Of a stretch of DNA of 64,000 nt, positions 8,882 to 17,670 are shown one piece after another. This DNA is from an uncultured Desulfuromonas sp. (GTDB lineage: Bacteria > Desulfobacterota > Desulfuromonadia > Desulfuromonadales > Desulfuromonadaceae). Position 1 is the stretch's first letter. Every line of letters starts with the position of its first letter. Below the pieces are notes generated by a model, which was not told where the DNA came from, did not search any database, and saw only the letters and a list, made by a program, of their open reading frames with translations. The DNA lies in the NCBI RefSeq assembly GCF_963678835.1, contig NZ_OY787469.1:2976001-3040000 (forward strand), written 5' to 3'. The position numbers and the translations under genes were made by a program.

Positions 8882-10099
8882 ATGTTTACTGAAGCCCCGC
8901 CCATCCTCACCATCGGCCAGCTCAACGAACTGATCCGCGAAACCCTGGAGGACAATTTTGTTCAGGTGCGTGTTCGTGGCGAGATCTCCAACCTGTCACG
9001 CCCTGGCTCAGGACACTGGTATTTTACCCTCAAAGATGAAAAAGGGCAGATCCGCAGCGTGATGTTTCGTAGCGCCAACCGTCAGGTTCCGTTTCAACCC
9101 GAGCATGGCCAACAGGTAATCTGTAGTGGCCGTATCTCCCTTTATGAAGCCCGTGGGGATATTCAGCTGATTTGCGACAGCATGGAAGCCGAAGGGTATG
9201 GCGGCCTGCAGCTGGCTTTTGAACAACTGAAAAAGAAACTTGATGGCGAGGGGTTGTTTGCCTTGGAGCACAAACAAACCCTGCCGCCACACCCGCAATG
9301 TATCGGCGTCATCACCTCTGCAACTGGGGCGGCCATTCACGATATTCTCAACATCCTGCAGCGCCGCGCTCACGGGTTGCGGGTTGTGTTGCGCCCCGTT
9401 CTGGTTCAGGGTGATCTGGCAGCACAGCAGATTGTCATGGCGTTAGAGGAACTCAATCAATACGGCCAATGTGAAGCGATTATTGTCGGGCGAGGTGGTG
9501 GCTCTCTGGAAGATTTGCAGGCATTCAATAACGAAGAGGTGGCGCGGGCGATCTTCGCTTCAACAGCACCGGTCATCTCAGCGGTGGGCCATGAAACCGA
9601 CTACACCATTGCTGACTTTGTTGCTGACCTCAGAGCACCTACCCCCAGTGCCGCCGCCGAGCTGGTGGTTAAAAATCGACAGGAACTTGAGCAGCACCTG
9701 GACCAACTGGACATCCGCCTCAACACGGCAATCGACCGCCAACTGTCCCTCAAACAGCAGCGTTTGGAAGCGTTCCGCAAACGCTTGCGCAGCCCACAGG
9801 CACGGCTACAGCAACAGCAACAACGCTGCAATGAGCTGTCGCATCGCCTCCATCAGGCAATTGATCACGATCTGGAACGCTGTCAGCATCAACTACAGCA
9901 GCTTGCCGGGCGTCTTCACGCTCTCAGTCCCCTTAACACCATGAAGCGCGGATTCAGTATTGTGGCCACTGAAGAGACTCCGCCTGCTCTAGTGCGTCAT
10001 GCCAGCCAATTGCAGGTTGGACAACGGGTTTCTCTACAATTCCACCAAGGATCCGCCGAGGCAACCATCGACACCGTTTATCCCGTCGATCCGTCTTGA
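8882..10099 (+). CDS. xseA: Exodeoxyribonuclease VII large subunit
   Basis: A 405-residue protein of normal family length. The N-terminal OB fold that binds single-stranded DNA (VRVRGEISNLSRPGSGHWYF) is followed by the catalytic region with GRGGGSLEDLQAFNNEEVARAI and SAVGHETDYTIADFVADLRA. A Gln-rich coiled coil covers about residues 270-355, and the C-terminal RGFSIV segment is present. With XseB it forms exonuclease VII, which degrades single-stranded DNA from both ends. The AT-rich gap from yibQ (8785-8881) may hold a new promoter. xseB follows after 122 nt. Confidence 0.96.
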   Translation: MFTEAPPILTIGQLNELIRETLEDNFVQVRVRGEISNLSRPGSGHWYFTLKDEKGQIRSVMFRSANRQVPFQPEHGQQVICSGRISLYEARGDIQLICDSMEAEGYGGLQLAFEQLKKKLDGEGLFALEHKQTLPPHPQCIGVITSATGAAIHDILNILQRRAHGLRVVLRPVLVQGDLAAQQIVMALEELNQYGQCEAIIVGRGGGSLEDLQAFNNEEVARAIFASTAPVISAVGHETDYTIADFVADLRAPTPSAAAELVVKNRQELEQHLDQLDIRLNTAIDRQLSLKQQRLEAFRKRLRSPQARLQQQQQRCNELSHRLHQAIDHDLERCQHQLQQLAGRLHALSPLNTMKRGFSIVATEETPPALVRHASQLQVGQRVSLQFHQGSAEATIDTVYPVDPS

Positions 10100-10221
10100 C
10101 TCACTGCAGTGAAACGGCCATAATTGGTTGTTTAGCGTAAACATAAATCAGCCGCTGGATGACGCCATTTCGCAGCAATCCACGGGACACGAGCCAAATC
10201 CACATGGCGAAGAGGAATATC

Positions 10222-10446
10222 ATGGCCAAGCCCCCTTCTTTTGAAGATGCCATCAAAACCCTGGAAACCTGCGTCGAACACCTCGAGCAGGATGATCTGC
10301 CGATAGACGAGGCGCTCAAGCATTTTGAAACCGGCGTAAAAAACATCCAGAGGTGCCAAAAAGCCCTGAAGGGTGCCCGACTTAAAATTGAACAACTGAC
10401 TCGGGACCAGAATCAACAGCTGACAACGGAAACTCTGGACCTGTAA
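10222..10446 (+). CDS. xseB: Exodeoxyribonuclease VII small subunit
   Basis: A 74-residue two-helix protein typical of XseB: SFEDAIKTLETCVEHLEQ, then LPIDEALKHFETGVKNIQ and CQKALKGARLKIEQL. Several XseB chains wrap each XseA in the enzyme. The ATG at 10222 is preferred because AGAGGA lies 7 nt upstream; the in-frame ATG at 10204 lacks a site. It sits between xseA and ispA, the common order in Proteobacteria. Confidence 0.94.
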   Translation: MAKPPSFEDAIKTLETCVEHLEQDDLPIDEALKHFETGVKNIQRCQKALKGARLKIEQLTRDQNQQLTTETLDL

Positions 10447-10474
10447 CACAGCACCAGCAATAACGGACGCACTC

Positions 10475-11368
10475 ATGGACCTAAAAAACTATCTTAGCAG
10501 CCAACGGCAACGCGTTGAACTGGCGTTGGCGCAAACTCTGCCGCCAAAACAACAGCACCCCACCCAACTGCACGAAGCCATGCATTATTCGGTTTTCGCC
10601 GGAGGCAAGCGACTGCGCCCCATCCTGATGATGGCCGCGTGTGAAGCCGTTGGTGGTGATGTCGAAAGTGTATTGCCTGCAGCCTGCGCCATGGAGATGA
10701 TCCATACCTATTCGCTGATTCATGACGATCTGCCAGCCATGGATGACGATGACCTGCGCCGCGGACAGCCGACCAACCATAAAGTATTTGGGGAGGCAAC
10801 AGCGATCCTCGCCGGTGACGCCCTGTTGACTGAAGCCTTTGTTGTGCTATCAGCCTCATCTCAAGCAGCACAAATCAATGACCGAACCCGCCGAGAAGTG
10901 ATTCAGCTGATAGCCCGTGCCGCTGGAGCCGCTGGAATGGTCGGCGGCCAGATCGTCGACATGGAAGCGGAAGGGATGGATCAACCGGATCTGGCCACGG
11001 TGGACTATATTCACGCCCATAAAACCGGCGCCTTGATCCTCGCCTCTATCCGCGCCGGAGCCCTGCTCGGTGGTGCGGATACCGAACACTATGAAGCGTT
11101 GAGTCGTTTCGGCAAACTGGCCGGACTTGCATTTCAGATCGCCGACGATATTCTCGATATCACCGGCGACCAGGAACAGCTCGGTAAAGATATCGGCAGT
11201 GACCAGGAACGTGGCAAAGCCACTTATCCGGCGGTTCTCGGTTTAAGCGAATCAATCCGTCGGACGACTGAACTGCACCAACAGGCCCTGAAAGCGCTGG
11301 AGCCGCTCGGAGATGCGGCAGAACCTTTGCGACAAATCTCGCATTATATTATTCATCGCTCGTCGTAG
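10475..11368 (+). CDS. ispA: Farnesyl diphosphate synthase (polyprenyl synthetase)
   Basis: A 297-residue short-chain trans-prenyltransferase that condenses dimethylallyl and geranyl diphosphates with isopentenyl diphosphate. The first Asp-rich motif is DDLPAMDDDDLRRG (about residues 85-98) and the second is DDILDITGD near residue 225. GGKRLRP near residue 45 binds the isoprene diphosphate. It lies 28 nt after xseB and just before dxs, so isoprenoid supply genes are clustered. The product length (C15) is inferred from similarity to IspA and not proven. Confidence 0.94.
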   Translation: MDLKNYLSSQRQRVELALAQTLPPKQQHPTQLHEAMHYSVFAGGKRLRPILMMAACEAVGGDVESVLPAACAMEMIHTYSLIHDDLPAMDDDDLRRGQPTNHKVFGEATAILAGDALLTEAFVVLSASSQAAQINDRTRREVIQLIARAAGAAGMVGGQIVDMEAEGMDQPDLATVDYIHAHKTGALILASIRAGALLGGADTEHYEALSRFGKLAGLAFQIADDILDITGDQEQLGKDIGSDQERGKATYPAVLGLSESIRRTTELHQQALKALEPLGDAAEPLRQISHYIIHRSS

Positions 11369-11393
11369 CGTTGAGAAAAACAATACACAACTT

Positions 11394-13271
11394 ATGAGTC
11401 GTTTACTTGAAAACTTGGAAACACCGGCGGACCTGAAGGATTTCTCTCTCAATGAGTTGACTGTCCTGGCTCAGGAACTACGCGATGAAATTATCAATAC
11501 GGTCTCCCATACCGGTGGGCACCTGGCCAGCTCATTGGGCATTGTCGAACTGACCATTGCCCTGCACTACGTGATGAACTCACCGCGTGACAAAATCATC
11601 TGGGATGTCGGCCATCAGGCCTATGCCCATAAGCTGTTGACCGGCCGGTTAAATCTGTTTAACACCCTGCGTCAACTTGACGGCATCAGCGGCTTTCCCA
11701 AACGCAAGGAAAGTCCCCATGACTGCTTTGATGTCGGCCACTCAAGCACCTCGATTTCTGCCGCTTTGGGTATGGCGGTTGGCCGCGACTGCAAAGAGCT
11801 CAACAATAAAGTGGTTGCGGTAATCGGCGACGGGTCACTGACCGCCGGACTCGCCTTTGAAGCCCTCAACCATGCCGGTCACCTTGACCGCAACATGATC
11901 ATCATTCTCAACGACAATGAGATGTCGATTTCGCCTAATGTCGGCGCTTTGTCCTCATTCCTTAGTCGTAAGATGACGTCACGGCTGTTTGTCCGTTTCA
12001 AACGGGAAACTGAAATCTTCCTCAAAAGTGTGCCGCGCTTCGGCAAAGATCTGGTTCAACTGGCCAAACGCACCGAAGACTCTTTTAAGGCGTTTGTCAC
12101 TCCAGGGATGCTGTTTGAAGCCTTTGGCATTGAATATGTCGGTCCGATTGACGGCCATTCCATGGATGAACTGATTGAAACGCTGCAAAATGTTTCGCGC
12201 CTTGATGGTCCGTCATTGATCCACGTCGTGACCCGCAAAGGCAAAGGCTACCAACCGGCTGAAGACAATCCTGCCCTGTTCCACGGGGTCGGACCATTTG
12301 ACAAAGCCAGCGGAAAAGTGAAAACCACAGCCGGTTCACCGCCTAGTTATACCTCTATTTTCGGTGATTATCTCTGTCAACTGGCGGAAAAAGATTCGCG
12401 CCTGGTCGCCATTACCGCTGCCATGTGTACCGGCACAGGTCTGGTTTCCTTTGCCGAACGTTTTCCCAAGCGTTTTTTCGATGTCGGCATTGCCGAACAA
12501 CATGCGGTCACCCTCGCCGCCGGCATGGCCTGTGAAAACCTGCGTCCGGTCGTTGCGATTTATTCAACATTTCTGCAGCGAGCCTATGACAACGTTTTGC
12601 ACGACGTCTGTTTGCAAAACCTGCCTGTCACATTTGCCTTGGATCGTGGAGGACTGGTCGGAGCCGACGGCCCGACGCACCACGGCGTCTTTGACCTGTC
12701 CTATCTGCGCCATATTCCCAACCTGACAGTTGCCGTACCACGCGACGAATTGGAGCTGAAGCGTGCCATGCTTGCCGCCACCACCAGCGACGGACCATTT
12801 GTTTATCGCTATCCGCGCGGCAACAGTTTAGGCTTGCTGAACACCAATGAGTTCACTCCACTGACCATCGGTAAGGGGGAAAAGCTGCGCGAAGGCCAGG
12901 CAGCCTCGTTAATCAGCATCGGGACCTTTGCCGAGACAGCCATGGATGTTGCGGCTAAACTGTCTGAAAAAGGGATTGAAATTGCCGTTATTGATGCCCG
13001 GTTCCTCAAACCATTGGATCAGGAACTATTGACGGCGGAAGCGCGTCGTACCGGCATCATCATTACGCTGGAGGAAAATGTTCTTGCCGGAGGTTTTGGC
13101 AGCGCGGTGATGGAACTGATGGAACAAAACCGCCTCTATCCGCGTGTTATGCGCCTGGGCTTACCCGATGAATTTATCCAACAGGGAAGCCACGACGAGC
13201 TGTTAAAGCTGCACGGCCTGGACGTGGACGGCCTGACTGAGAAGATTGCTGAGTTTCTTGCGAACAACTGA
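11394..13271 (+). CDS. dxs: 1-deoxy-D-xylulose-5-phosphate synthase
   Basis: A 625-residue thiamine diphosphate enzyme of full family length, the first step of the MEP isoprenoid pathway (pyruvate plus glyceraldehyde 3-phosphate). Seen are SHTGGHLASSLG and DVGHQAYAHKLLTGR near the N-terminus, the ThDP motif GDGSLTAGLAFEALNHAG, and the catalytic Glu in FDVGIAEQHAVTLAAGMA. The C-terminal domain is transketolase-like (LEENVLAGGFGSAV). The start is set at the ATG at 11394, where MSRLLENLETPADL aligns with the family; the reading from 11313 overlaps ispA. No clear terminator follows. Confidence 0.97.
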   Translation: MSRLLENLETPADLKDFSLNELTVLAQELRDEIINTVSHTGGHLASSLGIVELTIALHYVMNSPRDKIIWDVGHQAYAHKLLTGRLNLFNTLRQLDGISGFPKRKESPHDCFDVGHSSTSISAALGMAVGRDCKELNNKVVAVIGDGSLTAGLAFEALNHAGHLDRNMIIILNDNEMSISPNVGALSSFLSRKMTSRLFVRFKRETEIFLKSVPRFGKDLVQLAKRTEDSFKAFVTPGMLFEAFGIEYVGPIDGHSMDELIETLQNVSRLDGPSLIHVVTRKGKGYQPAEDNPALFHGVGPFDKASGKVKTTAGSPPSYTSIFGDYLCQLAEKDSRLVAITAAMCTGTGLVSFAERFPKRFFDVGIAEQHAVTLAAGMACENLRPVVAIYSTFLQRAYDNVLHDVCLQNLPVTFALDRGGLVGADGPTHHGVFDLSYLRHIPNLTVAVPRDELELKRAMLAATTSDGPFVYRYPRGNSLGLLNTNEFTPLTIGKGEKLREGQAASLISIGTFAETAMDVAAKLSEKGIEIAVIDARFLKPLDQELLTAEARRTGIIITLEENVLAGGFGSAVMELMEQNRLYPRVMRLGLPDEFIQQGSHDELLKLHGLDVDGLTEKIAEFLANN

Positions 13272-13355
13272 TACGAACACATGTATGTGCCCTGTCCACC
13301 CTACTAATTATTAGCGTTGGCAGAGCACAATGAATTGAGGATTTGTGAAGCGCTT

Positions 13356-14216
13356 ATGAATTGTTCCGTTATCGACAGCATCCGTAAAATTAAGCAACTG
13401 CCGCCACCGAGCGGTCTGTGCCGAGAAATCATCCAAATCGTCTCGGATGAGCAGGTTGATTTGATCGACCTGGTCAGCATCATCAATAAAAGTCCGGCAA
13501 TTACCGCACGAATCCTGCGCTGTGCCAACTCAGCCTACTATGGACAACGCGGTGAAATTACCACAGTGCGTGAAGCGATCATTCGCGTTCTCGGACTGGC
13601 AATAACCCGCAGTCTGTCTCTGGCCATGGCATTAAGCGGCAACTTCGATGTTCAGCAAAGTCGTCTGTTTAATTGCCATCGTTACTGGTTTAATGCCGTC
13701 ACCACAGCTGGCATGGCGCAAAGCCTGTCCCATTTCCTGCTTATTCGCGAAAAACCGGCTCCGGCCACAGCATACACGGCAGGCTTGCTGCACAACCTTG
13801 GTCTGCAGGCACTGGTACACTGCTTTCCTCTTGAGATGGAAAAAGTCTTTGCCTCCAGTCAGGGCCGCTTGAGTGAACGCATCCACAACCAGCTCAGCAT
13901 TAACCACCATCAGAGCGCGAACCTGCTGGCGGAAGCCTGGGACCTGCCCCACCCCATTGTTGAAGCCTTAAACGGTCTGACGTGTGATGATGACCTTGAA
14001 AAGGCCACGCCGTTGGCCCAATTGATCTGGATCAGTTCCCAGCTCTCGGACACGCTCTACCACGAACAAAGCGATCCATTTTCCAGTCTGGTGATCCCGG
14101 AAACGGTGATCAGCATGGATCATGTCCAAAAAGTCTATTCCGATACGCGTGATCAGCTTGAAGCGCTACACGAGATGGCTCAACTCATTACCGGCTGCGG
14201 AGGACATGATGAGTAA
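13356..14216 (+). CDS. HDOD domain-containing protein
   Basis: About 286 residues forming a single HDOD domain: LPPPSGLCREIIQIV, then SIINKSPAITARILRCANSAYYG near residue 45, followed by GLLHNLGLQALVHCF and LLAEAWDLPHPIVEALNG. HDOD domains resemble HD hydrolases but usually lack metal ligands and act as scaffolds in signalling, often with two-component or c-di-GMP systems. The start is uncertain: a TTG at 13317 would add 13 residues, and ATG 13356 has only a weak GAAG upstream. It overlaps the next gene by 8 nt, so the two are translated together. Confidence 0.85.
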   Translation: MNCSVIDSIRKIKQLPPPSGLCREIIQIVSDEQVDLIDLVSIINKSPAITARILRCANSAYYGQRGEITTVREAIIRVLGLAITRSLSLAMALSGNFDVQQSRLFNCHRYWFNAVTTAGMAQSLSHFLLIREKPAPATAYTAGLLHNLGLQALVHCFPLEMEKVFASSQGRLSERIHNQLSINHHQSANLLAEAWDLPHPIVEALNGLTCDDDLEKATPLAQLIWISSQLSDTLYHEQSDPFSSLVIPETVISMDHVQKVYSDTRDQLEALHEMAQLITGCGGHDE

Positions 14217-14790
14217 TAAGTACCCATTTTCAGATATTATTCTTAATCTGTCGGATAATTTTGATGACCTGCTTGAGTCGTTATCCACCCTGCAACGTCT
14301 GGGTGAATTGCCGGCTCACCGCCTGACAGAACACGTTTTGCTGGAACATGCCCTGGAGATTTTGCACCACTCCATCAAGGCCACCCGCTGCTGCATTTAT
14401 ACCCTGCCGCCACAAGAAATCTCCCTGCTGGAAATCTCCCTGCTGGAAAACGCCCCGCTGGGAACCGTGCTTGCCATAGATTGCGAGGGGATCCCAAAAC
14501 GGTGCAATGCCACCCACATTGAAGATCTATTCATCCGCACAACGTTGGAAAAAGGCACCATGCAGGATTGTGATGATTGTACCACCCTCAACCTCGGTCC
14601 GAACCAATTAGAAACCGAGACCTCCATCATCAGCGTTCCCTTAATGGTTACAGAGCACCTGTGTGGGGTGATTACGACCAGTCACAGTGGCCGTCAACAT
14701 TTTAATGCCTGGGGCTACCGGCTGGTTGAACTGTTCAGCACCTTTCTCGGCCAGCAACTGGCGCTGTGCCGTTGTCAATATCAGGATTAA
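14209..14790 (+). CDS. Uncharacterised protein, possibly GAF-like sensor
   Basis: A 193-residue protein I cannot assign to a family with confidence. The N-terminal helix (DIILNLSDNFDDLLESL) is followed by an alpha/beta region with pairs such as LEHALEILHHSIKATRCCIYTL, then ISVPLMVTEHLCGVITTSHSG and QHFNAWGYRLVELFSTFLGQQLAL. That layout resembles a GAF domain. Cysteines are frequent (CCIYTL, CDDC, CRCQ). GGAGG lies 6 nt before the ATG at 14209. It overlaps the HDOD gene, suggesting a sensor/effector pair. A perfect 15-bp tandem duplication at 14416-14445 repeats EISLL. The IS630 element begins 22 bp after its stop. Confidence 0.75.
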   Translation: MSNKYPFSDIILNLSDNFDDLLESLSTLQRLGELPAHRLTEHVLLEHALEILHHSIKATRCCIYTLPPQEISLLEISLLENAPLGTVLAIDCEGIPKRCNATHIEDLFIRTTLEKGTMQDCDDCTTLNLGPNQLETETSIISVPLMVTEHLCGVITTSHSGRQHFNAWGYRLVELFSTFLGQQLALCRCQYQD

Positions 14791-14820
14791 CAGGATATTG
14801 ATAATGGCACTAGTGCTGTG

Positions 14821-15504
14821 TCACATCTTAATTTTCGGGTAGAGCGACTTCAATTTGTTGCGAGCGTTGTCAATTGTAAACTGCCAGTCAACGCCGCGTT
14901 GTTTCTTGTTGCTTGCGCTGGCCCAAGCCGCAGTTTCTTTGCGTAGCATCTCTATGCTTTCGATTCTGCGTCCCGACAGACACTGGCGAGTCATTGAACT
15001 CAGTTCGTTCTCCGCGATATTCAACCAGCTGCCATGTTTGGGTGTATAGTGAAACTCGACGCGTTTTACCAGTTCGCGGGCTTTTTCGGGTTCAAAAGCT
15101 TCATAAAATGCTCCGCGTGTATGGGTGTTGAGGTTATCACACACCACAATAACCTTCCGGGCTTTGGCATAGCGCGTTCGCAGCAGCTCTTCCATTTCCA
15201 AAGCCCAGTCGACTTTGGTTCGATGCGGACGAGCCGTCACGTTACGCCAACCGGATAATGGCTCTGTAAACATGAAAATACAGGCAGTTCCGGCCCGTTC
15301 ATATTCATAATCCACGCGTCGCGGATGCTCTTTGGTCGCGGCAATCGGTGTGCGTGTTTCCCGGGTCAATTGAACAGGCTGTTCATCCATACAGATCTCA
15401 TCGTAGGGCTGGGCATAAACATCGAGGACATCCTCCATCGCGGCCGTAAACTCAGCATCAACATGTGGCGGGATGACCCAGTATTGTATTTTACGCGGTG
15501 TCAT
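14821..15504 (-). CDS. IS630-family transposase, C-terminal (DDE) part
   Basis: 227 residues carrying the IS630 DDE catalytic core: first Asp in EICMDEQP, second in VVCDNLNTH, and the acidic third position in GSWLNIAENEL. It has no DNA-binding region of its own. The ATG overlaps the stop of the upstream frame as ATGA, and the run of five A and six G just before it (complement of 15506-15516) is a probable -1 slippage site that would join the two frames into one protein of about 370 residues. Joined, the sequence reads TLKRGGMTPRKIQYW, which continues the family consensus. Confidence 0.85.
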   Translation of the reverse strand: MTPRKIQYWVIPPHVDAEFTAAMEDVLDVYAQPYDEICMDEQPVQLTRETRTPIAATKEHPRRVDYEYERAGTACIFMFTEPLSGWRNVTARPHRTKVDWALEMEELLRTRYAKARKVIVVCDNLNTHTRGAFYEAFEPEKARELVKRVEFHYTPKHGSWLNIAENELSSMTRQCLSGRRIESIEMLRKETAAWASASNKKQRGVDWQFTIDNARNKLKSLYPKIKM

Positions 15505-15944
15505 GCCCCCCTTTTTAACGTTCTGCGTAACGTTTCATGGCTGATCGATTCAACGATTCCAAGCTCCACGACGCGCTCAGCTAAAAGGCGTAACGACCAG
15601 TTGGCAAAGCCGCTGGGAGCCGGCCCCAAACGTAACGCGATGATTTCAGCTTCCTGTTTCCCGTCAAGTTTCTTTGCAATGGGAGGTGTTTCGCGTTTTT
15701 TACGATTCAGCACTGAATCAAAGCCCTCCAGAACAAATCTTTTTCTGAGATTTTCAACTGTGCGGGTACGGCAAGACAGGGCTTCGGCGATTTTGGCATC
15801 GTTCCAATTGGCTCCGTCTACATTCGCTTTAAGAAGAATGTTGGCTCGCCGTACCTTCTGTGACGACCCTTTTAGACGCTTGACGATTTCCTCTAAGTGT
15901 TGACGTTCTTGATCCGACAGGCGGACGATATATTTTTTGACCAT
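15501..15944 (-). CDS. IS630-family transposase, N-terminal (helix-turn-helix) part
   Basis: 147 residues with paired helix-turn-helix motifs (LEEIVKRLKGSSQKVRRANILL, then WNDAKIAEALSCRTRTVENLRKRF) that bind the inverted repeats. GAAGGAG lies 6 nt upstream of the ATG. The frame stops at 15501 just after an A5G6 run and is continued in the -1 frame by the DDE part. Either programmed frameshifting or a disabling indel is possible; the A/G run and the ATGA overlap favour programmed slippage. Confidence 0.85.
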   Translation of the reverse strand: MVKKYIVRLSDQERQHLEEIVKRLKGSSQKVRRANILLKANVDGANWNDAKIAEALSCRTRTVENLRKRFVLEGFDSVLNRKKRETPPIAKKLDGKQEAEIIALRLGPAPSGFANWSLRLLAERVVELGIVESISHETLRRTLKRGA

Positions 15945-16034
15945 GGTTTCTCCTTCAAAAAAAACTTGAAGGACATATCGACACTATCTATCCGAATTTT
16001 TAGCATTGACAGAGCACTGATATGGCTGACAGTT

Positions 16035-16348
16035 GTCAAGAAGAATATTCTTTGCCTGCCCAACTGATTCAGCGGTTTTATTCTGTTTATGTTCCATGGC
16101 ACTTGCAGGGGCGGAACCGTTGTTGCGACGGCTCATCAGACTGATATTCGCGGGTTGGATACCGCCAGACTTGTCTTCGTCGCGGAGCTGCCTCTGTCTA
16201 GTATCGTGAGTTCGGCCAAAGGCCTTATCCAATAGTGCTCACGAGGATTCTCCTGACCGTGGTTGCGCCCCTTCAACTGCCATGGAATGTATGTTCTTGT
16301 GCGTTATGCTTTCTCCTGCCTATTTTGGAGTGTTTTTTCTGACCTTTG
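16035..16348 (-). ncRNA. Predicted bridge/seek RNA region of the IS110-type element
   Basis: A 314-nt non-coding segment lies between the transposase stop and the subterminal repeat, on the downstream side. In IS1111-type elements this position encodes the structured RNA that guides the recombinase to its target. Visible pairing potential includes GCCAAAGGC-type arms near 16213-16222. The RNA ends and loops cannot be set by eye; only its presence is inferred from element type and layout. Confidence 0.4.
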
Positions 16349-17464
16349 TTATACCACTTCCGGAATGTCAACCTCATGGGCGATGGCCCACATGAAGGCA
16401 CAGAGTTCCCGGGCGATGGCCGTTACAATCACCTGCTTGCATTTTCCCCGTTCCAGCATGTATTTGTAGCGGGCACAGAGCCGGAGTTGGGCTTTCCAGG
16501 AAATAGCGCAAATCTCTTGTGATAAACCTTCTTGGCGTTTATGTAACACCCGACTGATGCGGGCAGGAAGGCGGTAAGCCCAGGCTGCTTCCACAAGAAC
16601 CCGGCGCACATGGCCATTACCTGTCTTGGTGATGGCGCCTCGTTTCGTCTTCTCGCCACTGGAGTGTTCCGATGGAACCAGACCAAGATAGGACATCAGT
16701 TCAACGGGACTATCAAAACGTGTCAGGTCGCCGATTTCCGCAACTGTGGTCGCAGCAACAATTAAAGAGACACCGCGTAGTGACTGATAGGCCTTGGTGA
16801 CCTCAAACATACGCCATTGCGGCAAAAGTTGCTGAATCTGATCCGTAAGGCGTTTCACCCGGCACGTGCTCTCAGTTAATGTGTCGACATATTCCTGAAG
16901 AGCGATTTGCTGAGCGGGATGGGGCATTTTAATCTCAGCGATCCACCGCATATGGGCCTGACTCCAAGGAGTTCGTCCGTTGTATCTGAACCCATGCCGA
17001 AGCAGGAAAGCCAGAATGCGCTGCTTGGCTTTTTTCTGCGTTATTTTGGCATCTTCTCTCGAGCGGGTGAGATCCCGCATCGCTTCATCTTCCGCCGCAG
17101 GGACAAAGACGCCGGACAGTTCACCGGCCCGATGCAGGCGGGCAAGCATCTGCGCATCCCGGCGGTCATTTTTTATCCGCTCGCCGCTTTTCCTTGGAAT
17201 CTTTGAGGGGGCCACCACCTGGCAATCGAATCCCTGAGCTGTCAGGTGGCGGTAAATCTCATAGCCGCAAGGACCGGCTTCGTAGACAAAGTGCAGTTCA
17301 GCTCCTTTTGAAATAAGTTTCCTAACCACCTTGTCCAGAGCAGACAAGTCACCGGCAATTTCACCGTATCGGCGAACTTCGCCAGTGCGACCGTCCTCGG
17401 CAATGGCTATCTCAATAGATTTTTTATGGACGTCCAATCCGATAAACATGCTAGAATTTTTCAA
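16349..17464 (-). CDS. IS110-family transposase
   Basis: 371 residues with the two-domain IS110 layout. The N-terminal RuvC-like DEDD domain shows FIGLDVHKKSIEIAIAE, FVYEAGPCGYEIYRHL and KNDRRDAQMLARL. The C-terminal Tnp20 domain shows LRGVSLIVAATTVAEIGD, FDSPVELMSYLGLVPSE and KTGNGHVRRVLVEAAW, including the catalytic-serine region of this family. It is intact and probably active. It works with an RNA encoded in the element's own non-coding end. Confidence 0.93.
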   Translation of the reverse strand: MKNSSMFIGLDVHKKSIEIAIAEDGRTGEVRRYGEIAGDLSALDKVVRKLISKGAELHFVYEAGPCGYEIYRHLTAQGFDCQVVAPSKIPRKSGERIKNDRRDAQMLARLHRAGELSGVFVPAAEDEAMRDLTRSREDAKITQKKAKQRILAFLLRHGFRYNGRTPWSQAHMRWIAEIKMPHPAQQIALQEYVDTLTESTCRVKRLTDQIQQLLPQWRMFEVTKAYQSLRGVSLIVAATTVAEIGDLTRFDSPVELMSYLGLVPSEHSSGEKTKRGAITKTGNGHVRRVLVEAAWAYRLPARISRVLHKRQEGLSQEICAISWKAQLRLCARYKYMLERGKCKQVIVTAIARELCAFMWAIAHEVDIPEVV

Positions 17465-17572
17465 GACCTGCCTCCTTGGTTTTGGCTCTGTGTTGGGGTT
17501 ATTAAAATTTCAACATAACCCACGTTTGCAAGGGGCAGGTCCTTTTTTGTTTCTAACTGTCAGCCATTATGT

Positions 17573-17576
17573 CTAG
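17573..17576. repeat. Target-site duplication of IS1380 copy 1 (CTAG)
   Basis: CTAG directly before the left end of IS1380 copy 1 is matched by CTAG at 19273-19276 directly after its right end. The pair marks a simple, undisturbed insertion. Confidence 0.85.
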
Positions 17577-17670
17577 CCCGAATTTCTCACCAATAAATAG
17601 AATAAGGCTGTATTTCGTGGCATAAATGTAGTGAGACCAATCACTTACATAGCGCGAAAGGAACAGCCTT

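Larger units (their letters stand above)
14813..16017 (-). mobile_element. IS630-family insertion sequence
   Basis: About 1.2 kb bounded by inverted repeats: GTGCTGTGTCA on the left (14813) and TGACAGAGCAC on the right (to 16017), with similarity continuing inward on both sides. A TA dinucleotide precedes the left end (14811-14812), as expected for TA-targeting IS630 elements. The right TA has been disrupted by the adjoining IS110-type insertion. It carries two overlapping transposase frames. Confidence 0.82.
16019..17572 (-). mobile_element. IS110-family (IS1111-type) insertion sequence
   Basis: About 1.55 kb with 13-bp inverted repeats close to both ends (ATGGCTGACAGTT at 16022-16034 and its complement at 17555-17567). 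Such subterminal repeats mark the IS1111 subgroup; plain IS110 members lack them. The exact ends are uncertain by a few bases because these elements make no clear target duplication. It is inserted at the junction of two inverted IS630-type ends. Confidence 0.78.

Noticed and set aside
11313..11393. N-terminal extension of Dxs
   Set aside because: It overlaps the end of ispA in another frame and adds sequence absent from the family; the ATG at 11394 matches the known N-terminus.
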